A stretch of 64,000 nt of DNA, from contig JAVTLE010000016.1 of assembly GCA_033439295.1 (NCBI GenBank), forward strand, positions 2,542,001 to 2,606,000, read 5' to 3'. The notes under the pieces were generated by a model. It had not been told where the DNA came from. It did not search any database and worked only from the letters and a program-made list of their open reading frames with translations. Shown piece after piece: positions 42,541 through 54,955 of this stretch (positions are counted from its first letter, which is position 1; each line of letters opens with the position of its first letter). Both the position numbers and the translations under genes were made by a program. This DNA comes from Deuterostichococcus epilithicus. Taxonomy: Eukaryota; Chlorophyta; Trebouxiophyceae; Prasiolales; Stichococcaceae.

Positions 42541-44397
42541 TGAACCGCACTAGGTGGGGACGATCCCCTGCATCCCTGGAGCCTGGCGAACCCCGCGCTG
42601 CTGGCAGCGCCCGAGCCTGCAGGCCGGCGCCTGCCACCATCAGCCTGGCCAACGCCTCGTCCGCCGCTGGTGCGCGCCTCGCGCTCGGATTCTTCCCCAA
42701 ATCTGGTGTCCAGGCCGTCGCTGAGGAGCGCAAAACCGCCTGGCCAGACCCGGCAAGAGCATTCTTTACCGCACATCAGGTAGGCAGGGGAGCACTTGAC
42801 GCGGCTGAGGACGAGCGCAGGAACACTTGGCATGCAAACAGGCGTGCTGAGCCGAGCACGTGGCTAAGTTTTTCAGGACAATCGCAGGCGACAGCACGGC
42901 GACCGGGGGCCAGGTAGGGGGCGCCGCCGATGGCCGCCCCTGCTGCGCCGGCCCCGGGCGAGGACGCCAATGCGCGCCCCGCCAGCTGCGCCTCCAGCGG
43001 CGAGCCCTGCCGACCCGAGCAGCTGGCCAGCATCGAGGTGCCGAGAAGTGAGGCGTCGCGGCGCCAGCGGCGGTGCGGCAGGCTAGCCAGGCGGCGTGTG
43101 GCGGTGCTGGCGAGGCCGCCTCCTCGGGCATGGTGCGTTGATGAAAGAAGTATCCCCAGGCAGTCGACAACCTGCACCTGTCTGATGTGGGCGGTTCTTG
43201 ATGCACAGATAGCCTCGCGTGCACCGCAGCGGAGCGCGTGATTGCTTCGCAACGCTCAAGCTGGCTCTGCTTCCCATGGCGCTGACAATCGGAATTACCG
43301 TGACAGGCAGAGCCAGCTGAAGCAGCAGACGCAGGCGTGGCTGCTGGCTCCTACTCAGAACCATTGGGCGGCAGTGGCCAGCCGGCGGAGGCCGGCGCAC
43401 ACTCTGGCGAGGCGTTGCCGGACTCGCGGTCGGAACAGACGAGGCGGAGCCGAGCAGCACCCAACCTGGAGGCCGATGCCGGTACCGCCAGCCGCCGCCG
43501 GCCAGTGGCGGCAGGCGACGGTCAAGTTCCATGAGCCTGCAGAACTCGGCGACTGCGAGCGGCGGAGCAGCGGCATGGACCGCCCAGACAGCGGCTGCAA
43601 AGCCGGCAGGTTGGGAAGCGGCAGGCTGGACGCCAGTGGTGGGGGCACGCCGTCAGCGGCGGACGGCGGCGCGGCAGACCTAGTCTTTCTTTTTCTCGCC
43701 ATCCATATTCTGTGTCATGGTTTGCCAGTAAAATTGTGACATCGAGTGCTTCAGCCGGTCCGAGCGCAACACCGCTGGCACCCGCTTGACATTCCAGCTG
43801 TGGCACATGCTGGCACCATCAGGCAGGCCAGCAAGGCAGCAGCAGTGAGATTCGTCTGCACGGGCGTGTGGAATGAGGCTTCCTCGACCTCTGCCGCCGT
43901 TCATCAGCATGCTACGTGCCGCGCAGCCAGCCATCGATTTGGTCAAACCCTGGGCAAAACCCTGATTTGAGCGCTGAAGCAAGGGCACGTGACCGATGAC
44001 AAAGCGCGCGCGTCGGACTCTCATCGTAGATTCCCGTCTAACGTGAAGGCCACGCAAACGCACCAGAGCCAATTCGTCTGCACCTCCGCTTGCAGTTGCC
44101 ACGCTGTGCAAACAGCAAACTGGTCTTAGCAGCGAGTCCTTGGTCAAGCCGAACAGACGTTGCAGTGAGCAGCTGCAGCACAAGCTGTTGGATTCGCGTC
44201 GACAGCTGCTTCAGGATCTCTGGCGGCTTGCCGCGTGGAGCTGAATTGCGCTCGCAGACCGTCAGCGATCGGCGTCGTAGCCGCGTGCTGCGGCGTGCAC
44301 GCCAGCGGCGGGGGCGGTTCGGCTGAGGCGTGCTGCCGGTGGGGCGGCGAGTAAGGCCTGCGTACCGGTCCTGGCCACAGCGCCCGTGCGTGCCATC
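42541..44397. other. GC-rich region without a resolved gene, then desaturase promoter
   Basis: Open frames of 60-160 codons occur on both strands, as expected at this GC content. Gly/Ala/Pro-rich translations (for example around 42930-43240 and 43340-43730 on +) could be a continuation of the upstream low-complexity gene. I cannot choose a frame. The last few hundred bases should be the desaturase promoter and 5' UTR. Confidence 0.35.
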
Positions 44398-47300
44398 ATG
44401 GCAACGGCGACGGTCAGTATGGTCATGGAGCAGCCGCAGCACGAGTTTCACTGGACGGAGTCAGCGGAGCCGCACTCCGCCAGGAGAAAGGAGCTGCTGC
44501 AGAAATATGGCCCCCAAATCAGGGCACTATACGGCTACGACGCCCGCACAGCCTATCAGGTGGGCCTTGGATTGCACCTCGTGACTGGTAGTGCCGGCTC
44601 CGTGGACCATGTGCGGCGCCAGGGCGCTGTGGGCACCCTTTTAGGGACCCGCAGGGTCGGTCGGGGGACCGACTGCCCTCGGTTGGCTGCACAGGCTTAT
44701 CACCTTGGTACTCTTGGGATGGTCCTGATGCGGTTTTGGATGCGAAGGTCGCGGATCAGCCTGTAAGCTGCTCCCTGCCGAGTTGCAGCGAGTCTCGGTG
44801 TTTGTGCCATCCACCGGGTGCCAAGCGAAGCTGCTGGAGGCTGGGCCTCAGACGCCCTCTCCAGCTGCCAGTCTGTGCGTTGGGACGCCCGAATGCACTG
44901 ATGCGCAGCGTCGCCGCTGAAGCTTGTCTGCGGTTGACTGGTGAAGCTGACCCAGCGTTACCTCACATCGTCCGTCGCTGTGGCACCAATGAATATTAGG
45001 CAAGCAACGAGCGTGACGTCCCCGCAGCATGTCTGCAGTCGAGTTTACAGCTGCTCGAGAGTGCTGTAGGCCACTACCAGCATCTGCGTTGGAGCGCAGC
45101 CCTTATTTCTTTTTGAGTCTCGCTGAGCTGCTGGCGCGGACGCTCTGCCGCTCACCCCTTTGTTGCTCGAGGCCGTAGGCTGCTCCCCACAGCGGCCACA
45201 AGTCAACACAGCATGTGTGCTTCACACATCGACGTCTGATGCCGTCTCGTGCCATTGTGCCTGCAGGTCATCGCGGTGTCGCTGTTCCAGTGCTGCATGG
45301 CTTGGGCGGTGCGCAACTGCAGCTGGGGCACCATCCTGGCGCTCGGCTGGGGCGTGTCCGGCTTTTGCAACCAGAATCTGTTCTGCGCGCAACACGAGCT
45401 GAGCCACTTCCTGGCCTTCAAAAAGCCCAGCCACAACAAGCTGCTCAGCATCCTCAGCAACTGCCCGCTGGTGGTGCCCACAGCGACGACCTTCCGCAAA
45501 TATCACCAGGAGCACCACTCGCACCTGGTGCGCGATTCTCTACGTTTTCCGCTCGTCAGTGTTCGCCTCCACCAGCAGCTGGTGCTCCCGCATGCACCAG
45601 ACATGCGCCTGGCTCTTCCCCCTGCTGCTGTGTTCGTCGTGGCGCGGACGTCGCAGCAAGGACACGCAGCACCTGCTGCCGCGCAAGCGCCCGCAAGCGC
45701 TGGCGACGCGCCGCTCACCGCCAGCTGTGCGCCCACCCTGCAGGGTGTGGAGGGCTGGGACGTGGACCTGCCCACCTACATCGAGGCCAACGTGATCTGC
45801 ACCTTCCTGCTGAAGCTGGGCTGGGTGTGCTGCTACATCCTCGTGTACGGACTGCGGCCGGTGCTCATCCGCCCCAAGAAGATTGGTGCGCTCCTGCCGC
45901 CCCTGCGGTGCTGTCACACAGCACCTGACTGCCGCACACTGCACCCGACCACACTGCTCTGGCTTGCACACCCTGCGCCGGCAGCGACTTTGCGGCGATA
46001 CTCTGTATTGTCAGCACACGTTCCGCACACGTTCCGGAGAATCACCGCGCCGCTCTGGAGTTTGGCTGACGAGAGTCTGCTCCGCGGGAGCCAGCAGCAT
46101 GATCAGTGGTCTGACACAGCGTGGTCTGACCCTGCCCGCTGGTTTCGCAATTCCGCAGGCAGCGCGGATCTGGTGAACATTGCGGTGGTGCTGGGCTTCG
46201 ACGCGGTGCTGCTGTACACCTGCGGCATCAAGTCGCTGGCCTACCTGCTGGCGGGCACTGTCATGGGCGGCGGCCTGCACCCAATGGCCGGCCACCTGAT
46301 CTCTGAGCACTACATGTTTGTCAAGGTGAGGGGCTCATCAGTGACGTTCCTGGTCAGCAAGGATGATGACGGCGAGGTGCATCGCTGTGCGCGTCGGGAT
46401 GGGGATGCCAAACTGCGCACCTGCTGCACGGCCAGAGTCTCGAGCCCGTTCCACCCCCTTGCGCCGCAATCGTCAGTAGTGCGCTGGTAGTCAGTGCTCA
46501 GTCGCTGGCGATGCGGGCAAGGCATGCGGATAGCATGAGATGTTCCTGATGGAGATGGTCATGCGCTGGTGATGATCGTCTTCGGCCCACGACTGGCGCT
46601 CTGTTGTGCGGCGACTCGCTCGCGCTGACCTCATGCCTGCTGCTTCCTGCTTTTCAGGACCAGGAGACGTACTCCTACTACGGCGCCATGAACAAGCTGA
46701 CCTACAACGTGGGCTACCACAACGAGCACCACGACTTTCCGCAGATCCCGCAGACGCGGCTGCCCGAGGTGCGGCTTCCAGCTGCTACTGCTGCTGCCAT
46801 CTTGACACAGGCGCCGCTTTCAAAGGGCTCGGGTCCGGTCAACGTGCTGCCTGAAGAATGCCGGCAGACCTGGCTTGTGCCGCTTGTCGCTGGTGTCCCG
46901 TCCGTCCGTCTGCATCACCACTCCGTGCGCTGACACGCTGCTTGTTTGCTCTGCGCCCGCAGCTGCAGAAGATTGCGCCAGAGTACTACCTGACGCTCAA
47001 GCACCACACCTCCTGGTGCTATGTCATCTGGGCATTCCTCACCGATACAGAGGTGAGGCGTCTCTCCTGCCCCAGCCCATCCCAACCCTGCACACCCTGC
47101 GGGGTCGCCCGCGCGGACTGGCAGCTGCCCAGTCTGGCAGAGACTTGCACACTTTCCAGCCGGAAAGCAGACATCTTGCACCTTCGCAGCCGCTTGCCTC
47201 ACGAGTACATCGCATTGCAAACCTGCAGGTGGGTCCCTGGACGCGCATGAAGCGCAAGACGGTGGGCGGCACCAAGCCGCAGGACATCCCCGCGGCGCAG

Positions 47301-47682
47301 CGCGCTGCGCGGGACGCGGCAGCCGCCAAGGTGCGTGTACGGCGTCTCTCGCCTCCCGCAGGGTGCTCGCTGTTTTTAGGGTTTAGGGGTTCCAGGTTTG
47401 GCGTCTCGGCAGTGCTGTGGCAGCAGTCTGCACGGCCCGTCTTCAACCCATGTATGTATGTCGTTTGCGCTGCGCCGCAGCCCTAATGCTGGACATCGTG
47501 CTTCCCACCTTACGAGTGTTGCAGCAGCCAGCCGCCTGTTGCAACGTCCAGCCTTTGACGCTCAGCCGGAGCCGCGCTTGCTGCAGGCGGGCAAGAAGAC
47601 GGTCACGGCGCCGAACCCGCTGCTGAACATTGCGGCGGATGCCAGCGTCGCCGACGGCCGCGCCTCGAAGAAGGGCGACTGA
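44398..47682 (+). CDS. DES1: Sphingolipid delta-4 desaturase (DES1/DEGS family)
   Basis: ER membrane di-iron desaturase that introduces the delta-4 double bond into the dihydroceramide long-chain base. Eight exons: 44398-44559, 45267-45527, 45744-45885, 46159-46325, 46658-46768, 46963-47052, 47229-47330 and 47587-47682. They total 1131 nt, 376 residues, with consistent phases. It starts [20 protein letters not shown], then the family N-terminus ([17 protein letters not shown]). The three histidine boxes are complete: QHELSH and HQEHHSH in exon 2, and [12 protein letters not shown] in exon 5. Other family blocks are [34 protein letters not shown] and GPWTRMKRK. Hydrophobic helices flank the boxes. 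The C-terminus is Ala/Lys-rich, ending ASKKGD. Introns 2 and 3 are multiples of three without stops. An aataaa at about 47729 may be part of the 3' end. Confidence 0.96.
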
Positions 47683-48829
47683 GGACGCCGCAGCGGCGCC
47701 TGGCGCGGGCTTTGGGACCTGGGGTGTCAATAAACCCGGCGCATCAGGGCTGCGGCACCTGCTGGGGGAGGCGCTCTCTCTCCAATGTGTGGCTGCCGGC
47801 AGGCCCCTCAGTGCAAGGCCGTGGGGGGCGCGCCGCCCGCGCTGTGGACGCAGCCGTGCCGGCGCTGGGGCTGTGGCAGGCCATGGGGGCGGCGCAAAGC
47901 TGCGGCCCGGGAGGCCAAGCGGACCTGTCGTGCACAGCACCACGCGACATGCAATCGCACATGTGAAGTTGCTGCGCGGTGGGGCTGGGGCCGCGGCTGC
48001 TGCATGGCTGCCGCGGCTCCGCGCCGCCATCGTGCAAATGCAGGGTCGAGTGGCAGGGTGGATGCAACTCTGACCGACATGAGAGGAGTGAGGGGTTTCA
48101 ACTGAGGTGGTGGGGGATGATTTCTGCAGCCAAACGAGTTGATAGGGGTTCAGGGGTGGTGGCGCTTTCTCTAGGGGCAGTGTCTCTCTAGCTTGGGGCT
48201 CAGGACTGCATGACGGATTTTTATCCCACTTAGTATCGCGACATTGCTTTTGCCTCAGCCAAGCTGCCACCTGTGGCTCTGCCACAGGCTTGAGACTGAG
48301 AGTTACATATGCCAAGCCGTTTCAACTAAAGTAATTAAGAACGTGTAAGTACTCACTTTAAGCAGGGTTTCGAAATCCAGGAGGAATCAGGCATAGTGCT
48401 TTGAAATCATTGGTCAAAGCACATCAGACAAACGCTGCGGATTGCCCTCTACTGAGAATATCCCAGTTGCAGCCTGCACACTGCTGGGGCGGAGGAAGGA
48501 GGGTCACGAGGAGGGGCTCGCCTCTCCCAGCTGATAAACCAGAACAAATTGCAGGCGCTTCTATGCTGCAACTCCGCTGCCCAGCATACGATAGTAGCGA
48601 AACCAATCAATCTCCTTCAACGTTGCTTCAGTCACATATGTAAACACTTCCCGCAGCAAACCGTGATGCTGCGGTCTTCCCTTTTCTCTGAGGTTTGCGT
48701 CTGGCAGCCTCAACGTCTGTTCTGATCTGCAGCCTGCGTGTGAGAGTGAGTGGTTACCTGTCGCCTCTGCTCTGCAGCGGGGGCAACAGAATTGGTTGCA
48801 CAGCAGCCAGCGGGCCATGCAGCTGTCTA
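47683..48829. other. Convergent intergenic region after the desaturase
   Basis: About 1.1 kb. It contains the desaturase 3' UTR and probably the 3' UTR of the minus-strand membrane-protein gene. The ORFs on both strands (for example 47443-48315 on -) are antisense or composition artefacts. Confidence 0.4.
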
Positions 48830-50801
48830 TTATGATGCCGCATCGGGCGCCAGAGCTGCCCCACCACCGTCCAGCGGCAGCGGCGGCGGCGGCCTTGCAT
48901 TTTGCCTGCTGTGCTGCCTGCCGATGCCGCTATTGCCGCTGGAGTCGACACCGCCACCACCGTTACATCCTCCGCCGCCGCCGCCGCTCCCGATGCTGTC
49001 TTCGCCACCATGACCTGCTGACCTTGGCGCCGCTGACGGTTGCGCGACGGGCGCCAGCGACACGAGGGCGCAATGCAGCCATCCTGCTGCCGATTGCCAC
49101 ACAGGTGCAAGCTCCGCAGCGGCTCCAGAGGCGTGCAGGCCTGCCAGCAAGCGAGGGTACTGTGCTTCACAGACGATTGGCTGTTGTTGCAGCAGTGACG
49201 CATGTGTGCAAGCAGTGCACCTTAGCCCGTGCAGCAGCTGGCGTCGCACCGCCGACAGGACAGTGCAGCCAAAGGCCCCTGGGGCCGCACGTACCGACAA
49301 ACGAGAGACGGCTGCGCAATTCCAGGCAGGCTAGTGCGGCTGCAGGGAGCAGGAAGCCGGCGCCGGCAACCTGTGCTGCTCCAAGGGCTGACCGCCACAG
49401 CGGTGTGCCAATTAATCCATCCTGCGCCACCTGCATGCAGGTGAGGGCATCATCTGTCGTCCAGCAGGCATGGTGTGTCATCCCCTGCGAATTTTCCTGG
49501 ACTCCGCAACAGCCGCTGACACCAGCACCCTACGGAGTGCACGCAGACGGAGTGCACCAACGGCAACCTTGCGACTCCAGCACGGGCAACACCGGTGCAG
49601 CGCCCCTGTCGTGTGCACCCTGCTGCAGGCGACCCCGACACCGCTGCGGTGTTTCCGCCGTGTGCACGCCGTGCAGAACATGGGCCGGGCCGGGGCCGGC
49701 CCGCTGGCCGCTGGAGCCCCCCGAGCCGGGCGGCACGGAGGGCAGGCGGGACGCAAGGCTCAGCGCCCCCACCAGCATGATGCAGCCGGCGAGGCAGGAC
49801 AGCGTCAGCATGCGCAGCCCGACCACCAGCCGCAGCTGGTCCGCCACCATGTCCACGCCCGTGAGCAGCGCCACCACCTGCGGGGACGCCGGCGCGGCGG
49901 GGGCGTCAGGGGCGCCCAGCGCGCAGCGACGAGGCTCGAGGCACGAGTCGCAGGCCTGCAGGCGCCTGTTGCGCCGCCCCAGCGCGGCAGCAGGGACCAC
50001 GCAACGGCGGCGGCGGCGGCGGCGGCGCCCATCAGGTGTGCCGGCACCACCGACGGACCATGCACACCGTGGCGACACGTGAACCGCAGCCACGCGCACA
50101 GCAGATCCCGCTCCGCAGCCATCCGCGTCCAGGGCATACTGTGCACAGGTGCGACCAGAGCCTGGAGGCCTCACCCGCGCGGATGTGAAAGGCAGCTTGG
50201 TCGGCGCCATGACGATGCCGGCCATCATGCGCGCCCCCATGAACAGCAGCACGTTTCTGCTTTTGCGCGCCTCGAGGGCAGCGAGCGGAACCCGCCGGTC
50301 GTGCAGGAACCGCAGCAGCTGCAACTCTGCAGTGCGCAACACGAGCCTGTCAGCCCCATCAGCGGACACGGCGGGCGGTGCCAGACCGTTTTGGCACATC
50401 GGCCACCGCCCTCGACCGATGTATCGCCATGTGCAGCTCCCAGCGCCCAGATGCGGACGCCGCAGCCGCCGGTGCAGTTTGCACCAGATGCGCGCATGCC
50501 GGTCACACGCAAGCCGATTGCGCCGCCCGTGCAGCGTCCTGCCTGTGCTGAGGTTTCAGGGTCTGGTGCCTGAGCACTCCTGCCGCTCATCCGCACAAAC
50601 TCACCTTCCAGAGCAGTCATCGCCCACAGCAGCACCACCAGCAGGACGCGCGGTAGGCGACTGCGCCAGTGGACGTCAGCCAGGCTGCCGCGGGCAAAGC
50701 GCAGCACCAGCCCAGTCCAGGCTGACCCGCGCGCCGCCCGCAGCGCCAGCGTCGGCAGCCGGCCATGCCGGCCGAGGAACGCCACGAATGCCACTTCCAT
50801 C
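48830..50801 (-). CDS. Unidentified multi-pass membrane protein with Gly-rich C-terminus
   Basis: A run of minus-strand exons with good acceptors and donors. One is about 50608-50801: MEVAFVAFLGRHGRLPTLAL...LPRVLLVVLLWAMTALEGE|gtgagt. Another is about 50180-50326: LQLLRFLHDRRVPLAALEAR...NVLLFMGARMMAGIVMAPTK. A segment near 49990-50130 reads ERDLLCAWLRFTCRHGVHG. About 49680-49880 reads VVALLTGVDMVADQLRLVVG...CLAGCIMLVGALSLASRLPS. About 49220-49440 reads VAQDGLIGTPLWRSALGAAQ...AGFLLPAAALACLELRSRL. The last exon ends in a Gly/Ser and Pro-rich tail (GGGGGCNGGGGVDSSGN) with a stop at 48830. At least four hydrophobic segments alternate with basic loops. No family recognised. The 5' end is not resolved and may extend toward 52.6 kb. 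Confidence 0.42.
50005..50031 (+). repeat. (CGG)9-type triplet run
   Basis: A nearly pure cggcgg run. On the minus strand it lies in the membrane-protein gene, where it gives an Ala run in the most likely frame. Similar shorter runs occur near 48880 and 48975. Confidence 0.7.
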
Positions 50802-53177
50802 TGCGGAGCCCCGCTCGGCAGCTTGTTGGAAATGGTATGGTAATGCTTGGGAGCATGTGAGGCAGCAGCATGCTGGAGGTTGCCGCCTGCAGCCGGCCTA
50901 CATGCCACAAATGGCTCGCCTACGTACGGGTGCCGCCGAAGCGTCAGCCTCAGCTGCTGCGCAGGCCACTGAACTCCAGGGAGCTCGGACTCAGCGTGGC
51001 AGCTCACCCGACGATTCTTGAAGGCGAACATGTCATCGGGACGGGAGCCTGTTCCTGGCGCCATGCCGTGCTGGACGATAATCGTCGTCCACTGCTCGCA
51101 CAACCGCGAGTACGGCTAGTTGCAACACGGCCGCGGGCCGGCAGATTGCAAGCCTGCGAAGGAGAGATGTGCAGGGTCAGCTTGACCAGGCCATCTTCTG
51201 AAGCGCTTGAACACCCGGGCAGCTGCGGAGGAAGCCTCGCGGGCACTTGCTGACTGGATGCGAATAAGCTGCCTCGGAGACTTGCGCAGTGGTGAAGTTT
51301 GATCGGCTGCCCACCGCTCCGCTGTCGCAGCAAAATCTAGTTGGAAAGGCGCCGGTGTGGAGAGCGCTTGCCGGTGCATCGGCTACCGGCTGTTCCGCGA
51401 GATCGCAGGGCGCGCCTGGGCGCGCCGCGGAAAAGAAAAAGTGCGAACAAAGGGAGGGAGCCAGCGCTCAGTTTACAGCTCAGGATATTCGAGCAGTGAC
51501 AGCCGTGTCGGCGCTTCAGGGTTGTACTTCATCAGGCAAGGTACATGGCTGATGGAACACAGATAGCCACCAACGGTAATGATTGTTGATGATCTATCGA
51601 TCTGCATTTACAAGATTTAGCTGCCAGAGGTTGATGTGGAGGAACGGGAAGTGCCACGCAGGTGCAAAGGACATGACTGAGATGACCATGATGACTCTGG
51701 CTGTAGCAGTCATCTGATCGTGATGTGTCACACCTTCACCGCACTTTCTCGTACAGCTCCGAAAAGCCGCGGTCGGCAAATCTGCCAGGTAGATATATCA
51801 TGGCTTATGCAACTGCGACTTGACTCCAGAGGTCGTTCGCTGCATTGTGGAAGAGATACGGCCGGCAGAGCGCTTAAGAACTGCACCACGACAGGCCAAA
51901 CAACCTTAAGCTTCGTATGCCTCCAATACGCAACTATGCAACAAATCGCCCGCCATATTAGCCCTCAAACTCGCATGTCCGCCTGCCGCATGTCTGCATG
52001 GCAACATCGAACCAGCGGCAGGCATTGGATCCACGAACTTTCCGCGGTTTGGCAGCCTAGGTGTTGCTTCCATCTTTGCTGCGACAGGATCACCTCCACG
52101 TTCCAGCCGCCCGGCTTCGCCATGAGCAGGGCTCGGGATTGCACAGAGCTGCTCAAGGCCCGAGCGATGCATCGTCATGGATGTCCATGGACGTCCGGGC
52201 GCGGGCGCCGCCGCGCGGGCCGCCGACCATGCCCAGCAGTTGCAGGCCTCTGCATGCGCGCAACACAGCAGGTCAGGGCAGCCGCTGCGACACAGCTGCA
52301 CTGGCCAGGCAGCGAAGAACGCGCCGTCAGCTGAACGCCCCGGCTGCATTGCAATGGCACTGGCTGTGCTGTTCAGGTCGGCCCCAGCTTGCTCCGATCA
52401 CTTCCACGGCTGCAATGGGGTCGTGCCGAAGGGACAGCGCACCGCAGACGGCGCCACAGGCGCTGCGCATCCGCGCGGCTGCTGGGGCGCTCCGGGATGG
52501 CGGGGACGTCCGAGACACCCGGGGCACGACTTGAGCTCAGGCTGCGCCGGGCCGGGCCGTTGAGCGGCAGCGACGCGCTCCGCAGCGACAGCCCAGCATT
52601 CTGCAGAGCAGGAAAATATCTCACTCACGAAAACTCCTCCATTCGATGCACTGTCCTCGATTACCTCCTTGACAACCCTCGAGAAAAGACGTGCCGTCTC
52701 AGCGCAGGTGACCGTCCGTACTGAGGCGCCATGGCCAGGTGCTGCGGCGCCGTCGGCAGGTCGACCGCGCTGCCGCACTCCCAAGTCCGTGTCAAGTCTG
52801 GCCCGCATGGACACACGAGCCACGAAGGGTCTCACCGACGCCGGCTGGCTGCCAGGCTCCTCGGACGTTGCCGGCAGGCCCAACAGCGGCGCGTGCAGCG
52901 CGGGGCAGGAGTCGCCTGAGTGCGCCACCTCCAGCCCATCTGAGGCGAGACGGCACACAGTGGATACATAGGGTAGATGGAAGATAGATGTATCATACCA
53001 CCCATAGCCGTGATCAAGGCGCGGCTGGTGGCGCACACATGCTGAAGGGAACACCCTCCCAGTCGCAGGCTCAGGCCATGCTGCGTGTGCGCAGACTCGG
53101 GGTGGCTGGAGCTGCGCAGCCGCCGTCAGGGTGCATGCGTGCGCGTCATCTCTTGCGCGCCATGGCGGACCAGCGGT
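50802..53177. other. Unresolved region between two minus-strand genes
   Basis: Some minus-strand segments look coding after good acceptors, for example NAGLSLRSASLPLNGPARRS following ctctgcag near 52600, and a Gly/Ala/Arg-rich stretch near 52740-52940. They could be 5' exons of the membrane protein or a separate gene. Frames and ends cannot be decided by eye. Confidence 0.3.
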
Positions 53178-54340
53178 TCAGGGTCGAGACCGATGACGAC
53201 GGCCACAGGTTGGTGCCCCACCAGGAGGGCAGTGCCAGTCGCCAAAGGACGGCGCATTGGGGATGGAGCGGCTGATCCGCGTTGGCGTGATCGGCGGCGT
53301 CGACAGCGCCGTCCCGCCGCCGGGCGCGCCGCCAAACTTCTTCAGGCAGCGGCGGGCGAGAACCTCCGCCTCCTCCATGGCGCTCAGCGCCTGCGGGGGC
53401 AAAGGTAGGGGTTAGGGTGGTGTCGGCAGGACTGACGCGATCTGTCTGAGTCCTACCCTGTCGAGAGCCGCAAAGTCTGCGGGGCTGGTGCCTCGAGGAG
53501 GTCGAGACCCGAGTTGCAAAGCGAAGGAGATTTGACAGGGACGACGAGTGCATGCATTCAGTCTGGTGCACTTCTGAACACAGGCGCTGCCTCTACGAGC
53601 ATCAGGCGAGCAGGCAAACATGCAACCGGCGATATCCATCGGGAAGCCTGCAGGCAGGCGGCGACGGCGCCGCTCGCTGGCATGCACTCGGCTTCCAGGG
53701 CAGTGTGCCATGCAAGATGTAGCAGGATTGAGAATCCGCGGTGTGCCTCATACCTCGCCAAGTGCATGCGCCGCCGAGACGGCGTTGCCATCGTCGCCCA
53801 GACTCTGGAATGCCTCGCCGCCGTCCCCCTTCAAGCTCACCAGCTTTTGTTGGTGGGTTCGTGTTTGCATAACGTATTTGCATAACGCTTCAGTGCAGCC
53901 GCCGCCACGGCAACGACTTCGCAGGAGGAGAGTCGCAACCAGCCTAGCTTCTGTGCACAGCTGGTGCAGACCCACAACGCAGCGAGCCACTGCAGGCCTC
54001 CTTGCAAAGGGGGCATGATTCGACAGAGCCTGGCGGCATTGGCAGGACAGGCTAGCAGGCCCTCAGGTAGGCGCCAGGGCTCGACGGAGACATTGCAGGG
54101 CGTGGGGAACAGCAGGCGGTTGCAAACCTGCCCCTTCTTCCCTGACTGTCCGATACGCCGTTGCAAACGACGTCGCAAAAGAGGTTGCCTGCACCCTGCA
54201 CCCTACCAACACCTCCAGCCCCCGCACCTCCCGAACGTGCCGGCTCTCTGCCTCCTCCGCCAGCGCCGCCAGCGCGGCGCGCAGCATGCCGACAGCGCCG
54301 CGGGCGCGGTCCGCCACCGCGCCGCAGGTTGCTGTGCTGT
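53178..54340 (-). CDS. Possible C-terminal extension exons of the ABCC transporter
   Basis: Minus-strand pieces with coding-like, helical composition lie downstream of the second nucleotide-binding domain: ADRARGAVGMLRAALAALAE with EVRGLEVLVG (about 54200-54320), KLVSLKGDGGEAFQSLGDDG with SAAHALGE (about 53755-53850) and ALSAMEEAEVLARRCLKKFG (about 53320-53400). Plant ABCC1/ABCC2 proteins carry a helical C-terminal extension after this domain, so a similar tail is plausible. It may instead be a separate small gene. Splice links to 54956 were not established. Confidence 0.32.
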
Positions 54341-54955
54341 GCTGGCCCTACGTGTAAGACGACAAAGATTGTGAAAGGAGGTTGAAGGGAGGCTTGTCAT
54401 GGTAGGGCCGGAAGGCTTTGCAGTGGGCTTGTGGACGCAGTGTCCGCCGCCGCGCTTCGGGCAGCTGCACCGCAGTCTGGCCCTGCGCCCAGGCCGGCAG
54501 GCGCAACTCAGGTGTGATGACGGGCCTCGTGGCGAAGCAGGGCCTAGGGTGCTTCACAGCGGCTCCAGCGGCAGCTGGACCGCAAGCAGGCGTGGCGGTG
54601 CGGCCTGGGCAGGGACACTCGACGAGTGGTTGAAGGCAAGGACAGTCGGTGCAGCAATGCGCGGCGACAGCAAAGCAAGAGAGTAGTGTCCTGCTTCGCA
54701 ATGGCCCTGAATCGCTGCACCATCCCACAGGTGCCTTTCTCACGTTACAAATGGGTAGAAACGCCTGCAGACTGGGCTGCCAGCCGCAGCAGCTGCCGCA
54801 CAGCGAAGGTCTTTCCTGATGCCGCGCCTACAAGCAGCTTGCAGGGTGACCGCGCGGCCGCCCGCCCAACCAGCAGGGCGGGGGCTTGGTGGCGCGTTAT
54901 CTTGCTTGGCAGTCTCCACCACAGCGGACACAGTCGAACACAGAAGAAGACAACA

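Noticed and set aside
42135-42833. 232-codon minus-strand frame
   Set aside because: Ala/Ser/Pro-rich and antisense to the low-complexity plus-strand region. No independent support.
48796-50082. 428-codon open frame on the plus strand
   Set aside because: Arg/Pro/His-rich translation with no domain. It lies antisense to minus-strand exons with good splice signals; GC-rich DNA gives long stop-free frames.
49470-50573. 367-codon open frame on the plus strand
   Set aside because: Same reason: antisense shadow of the membrane-protein gene, composition-driven.
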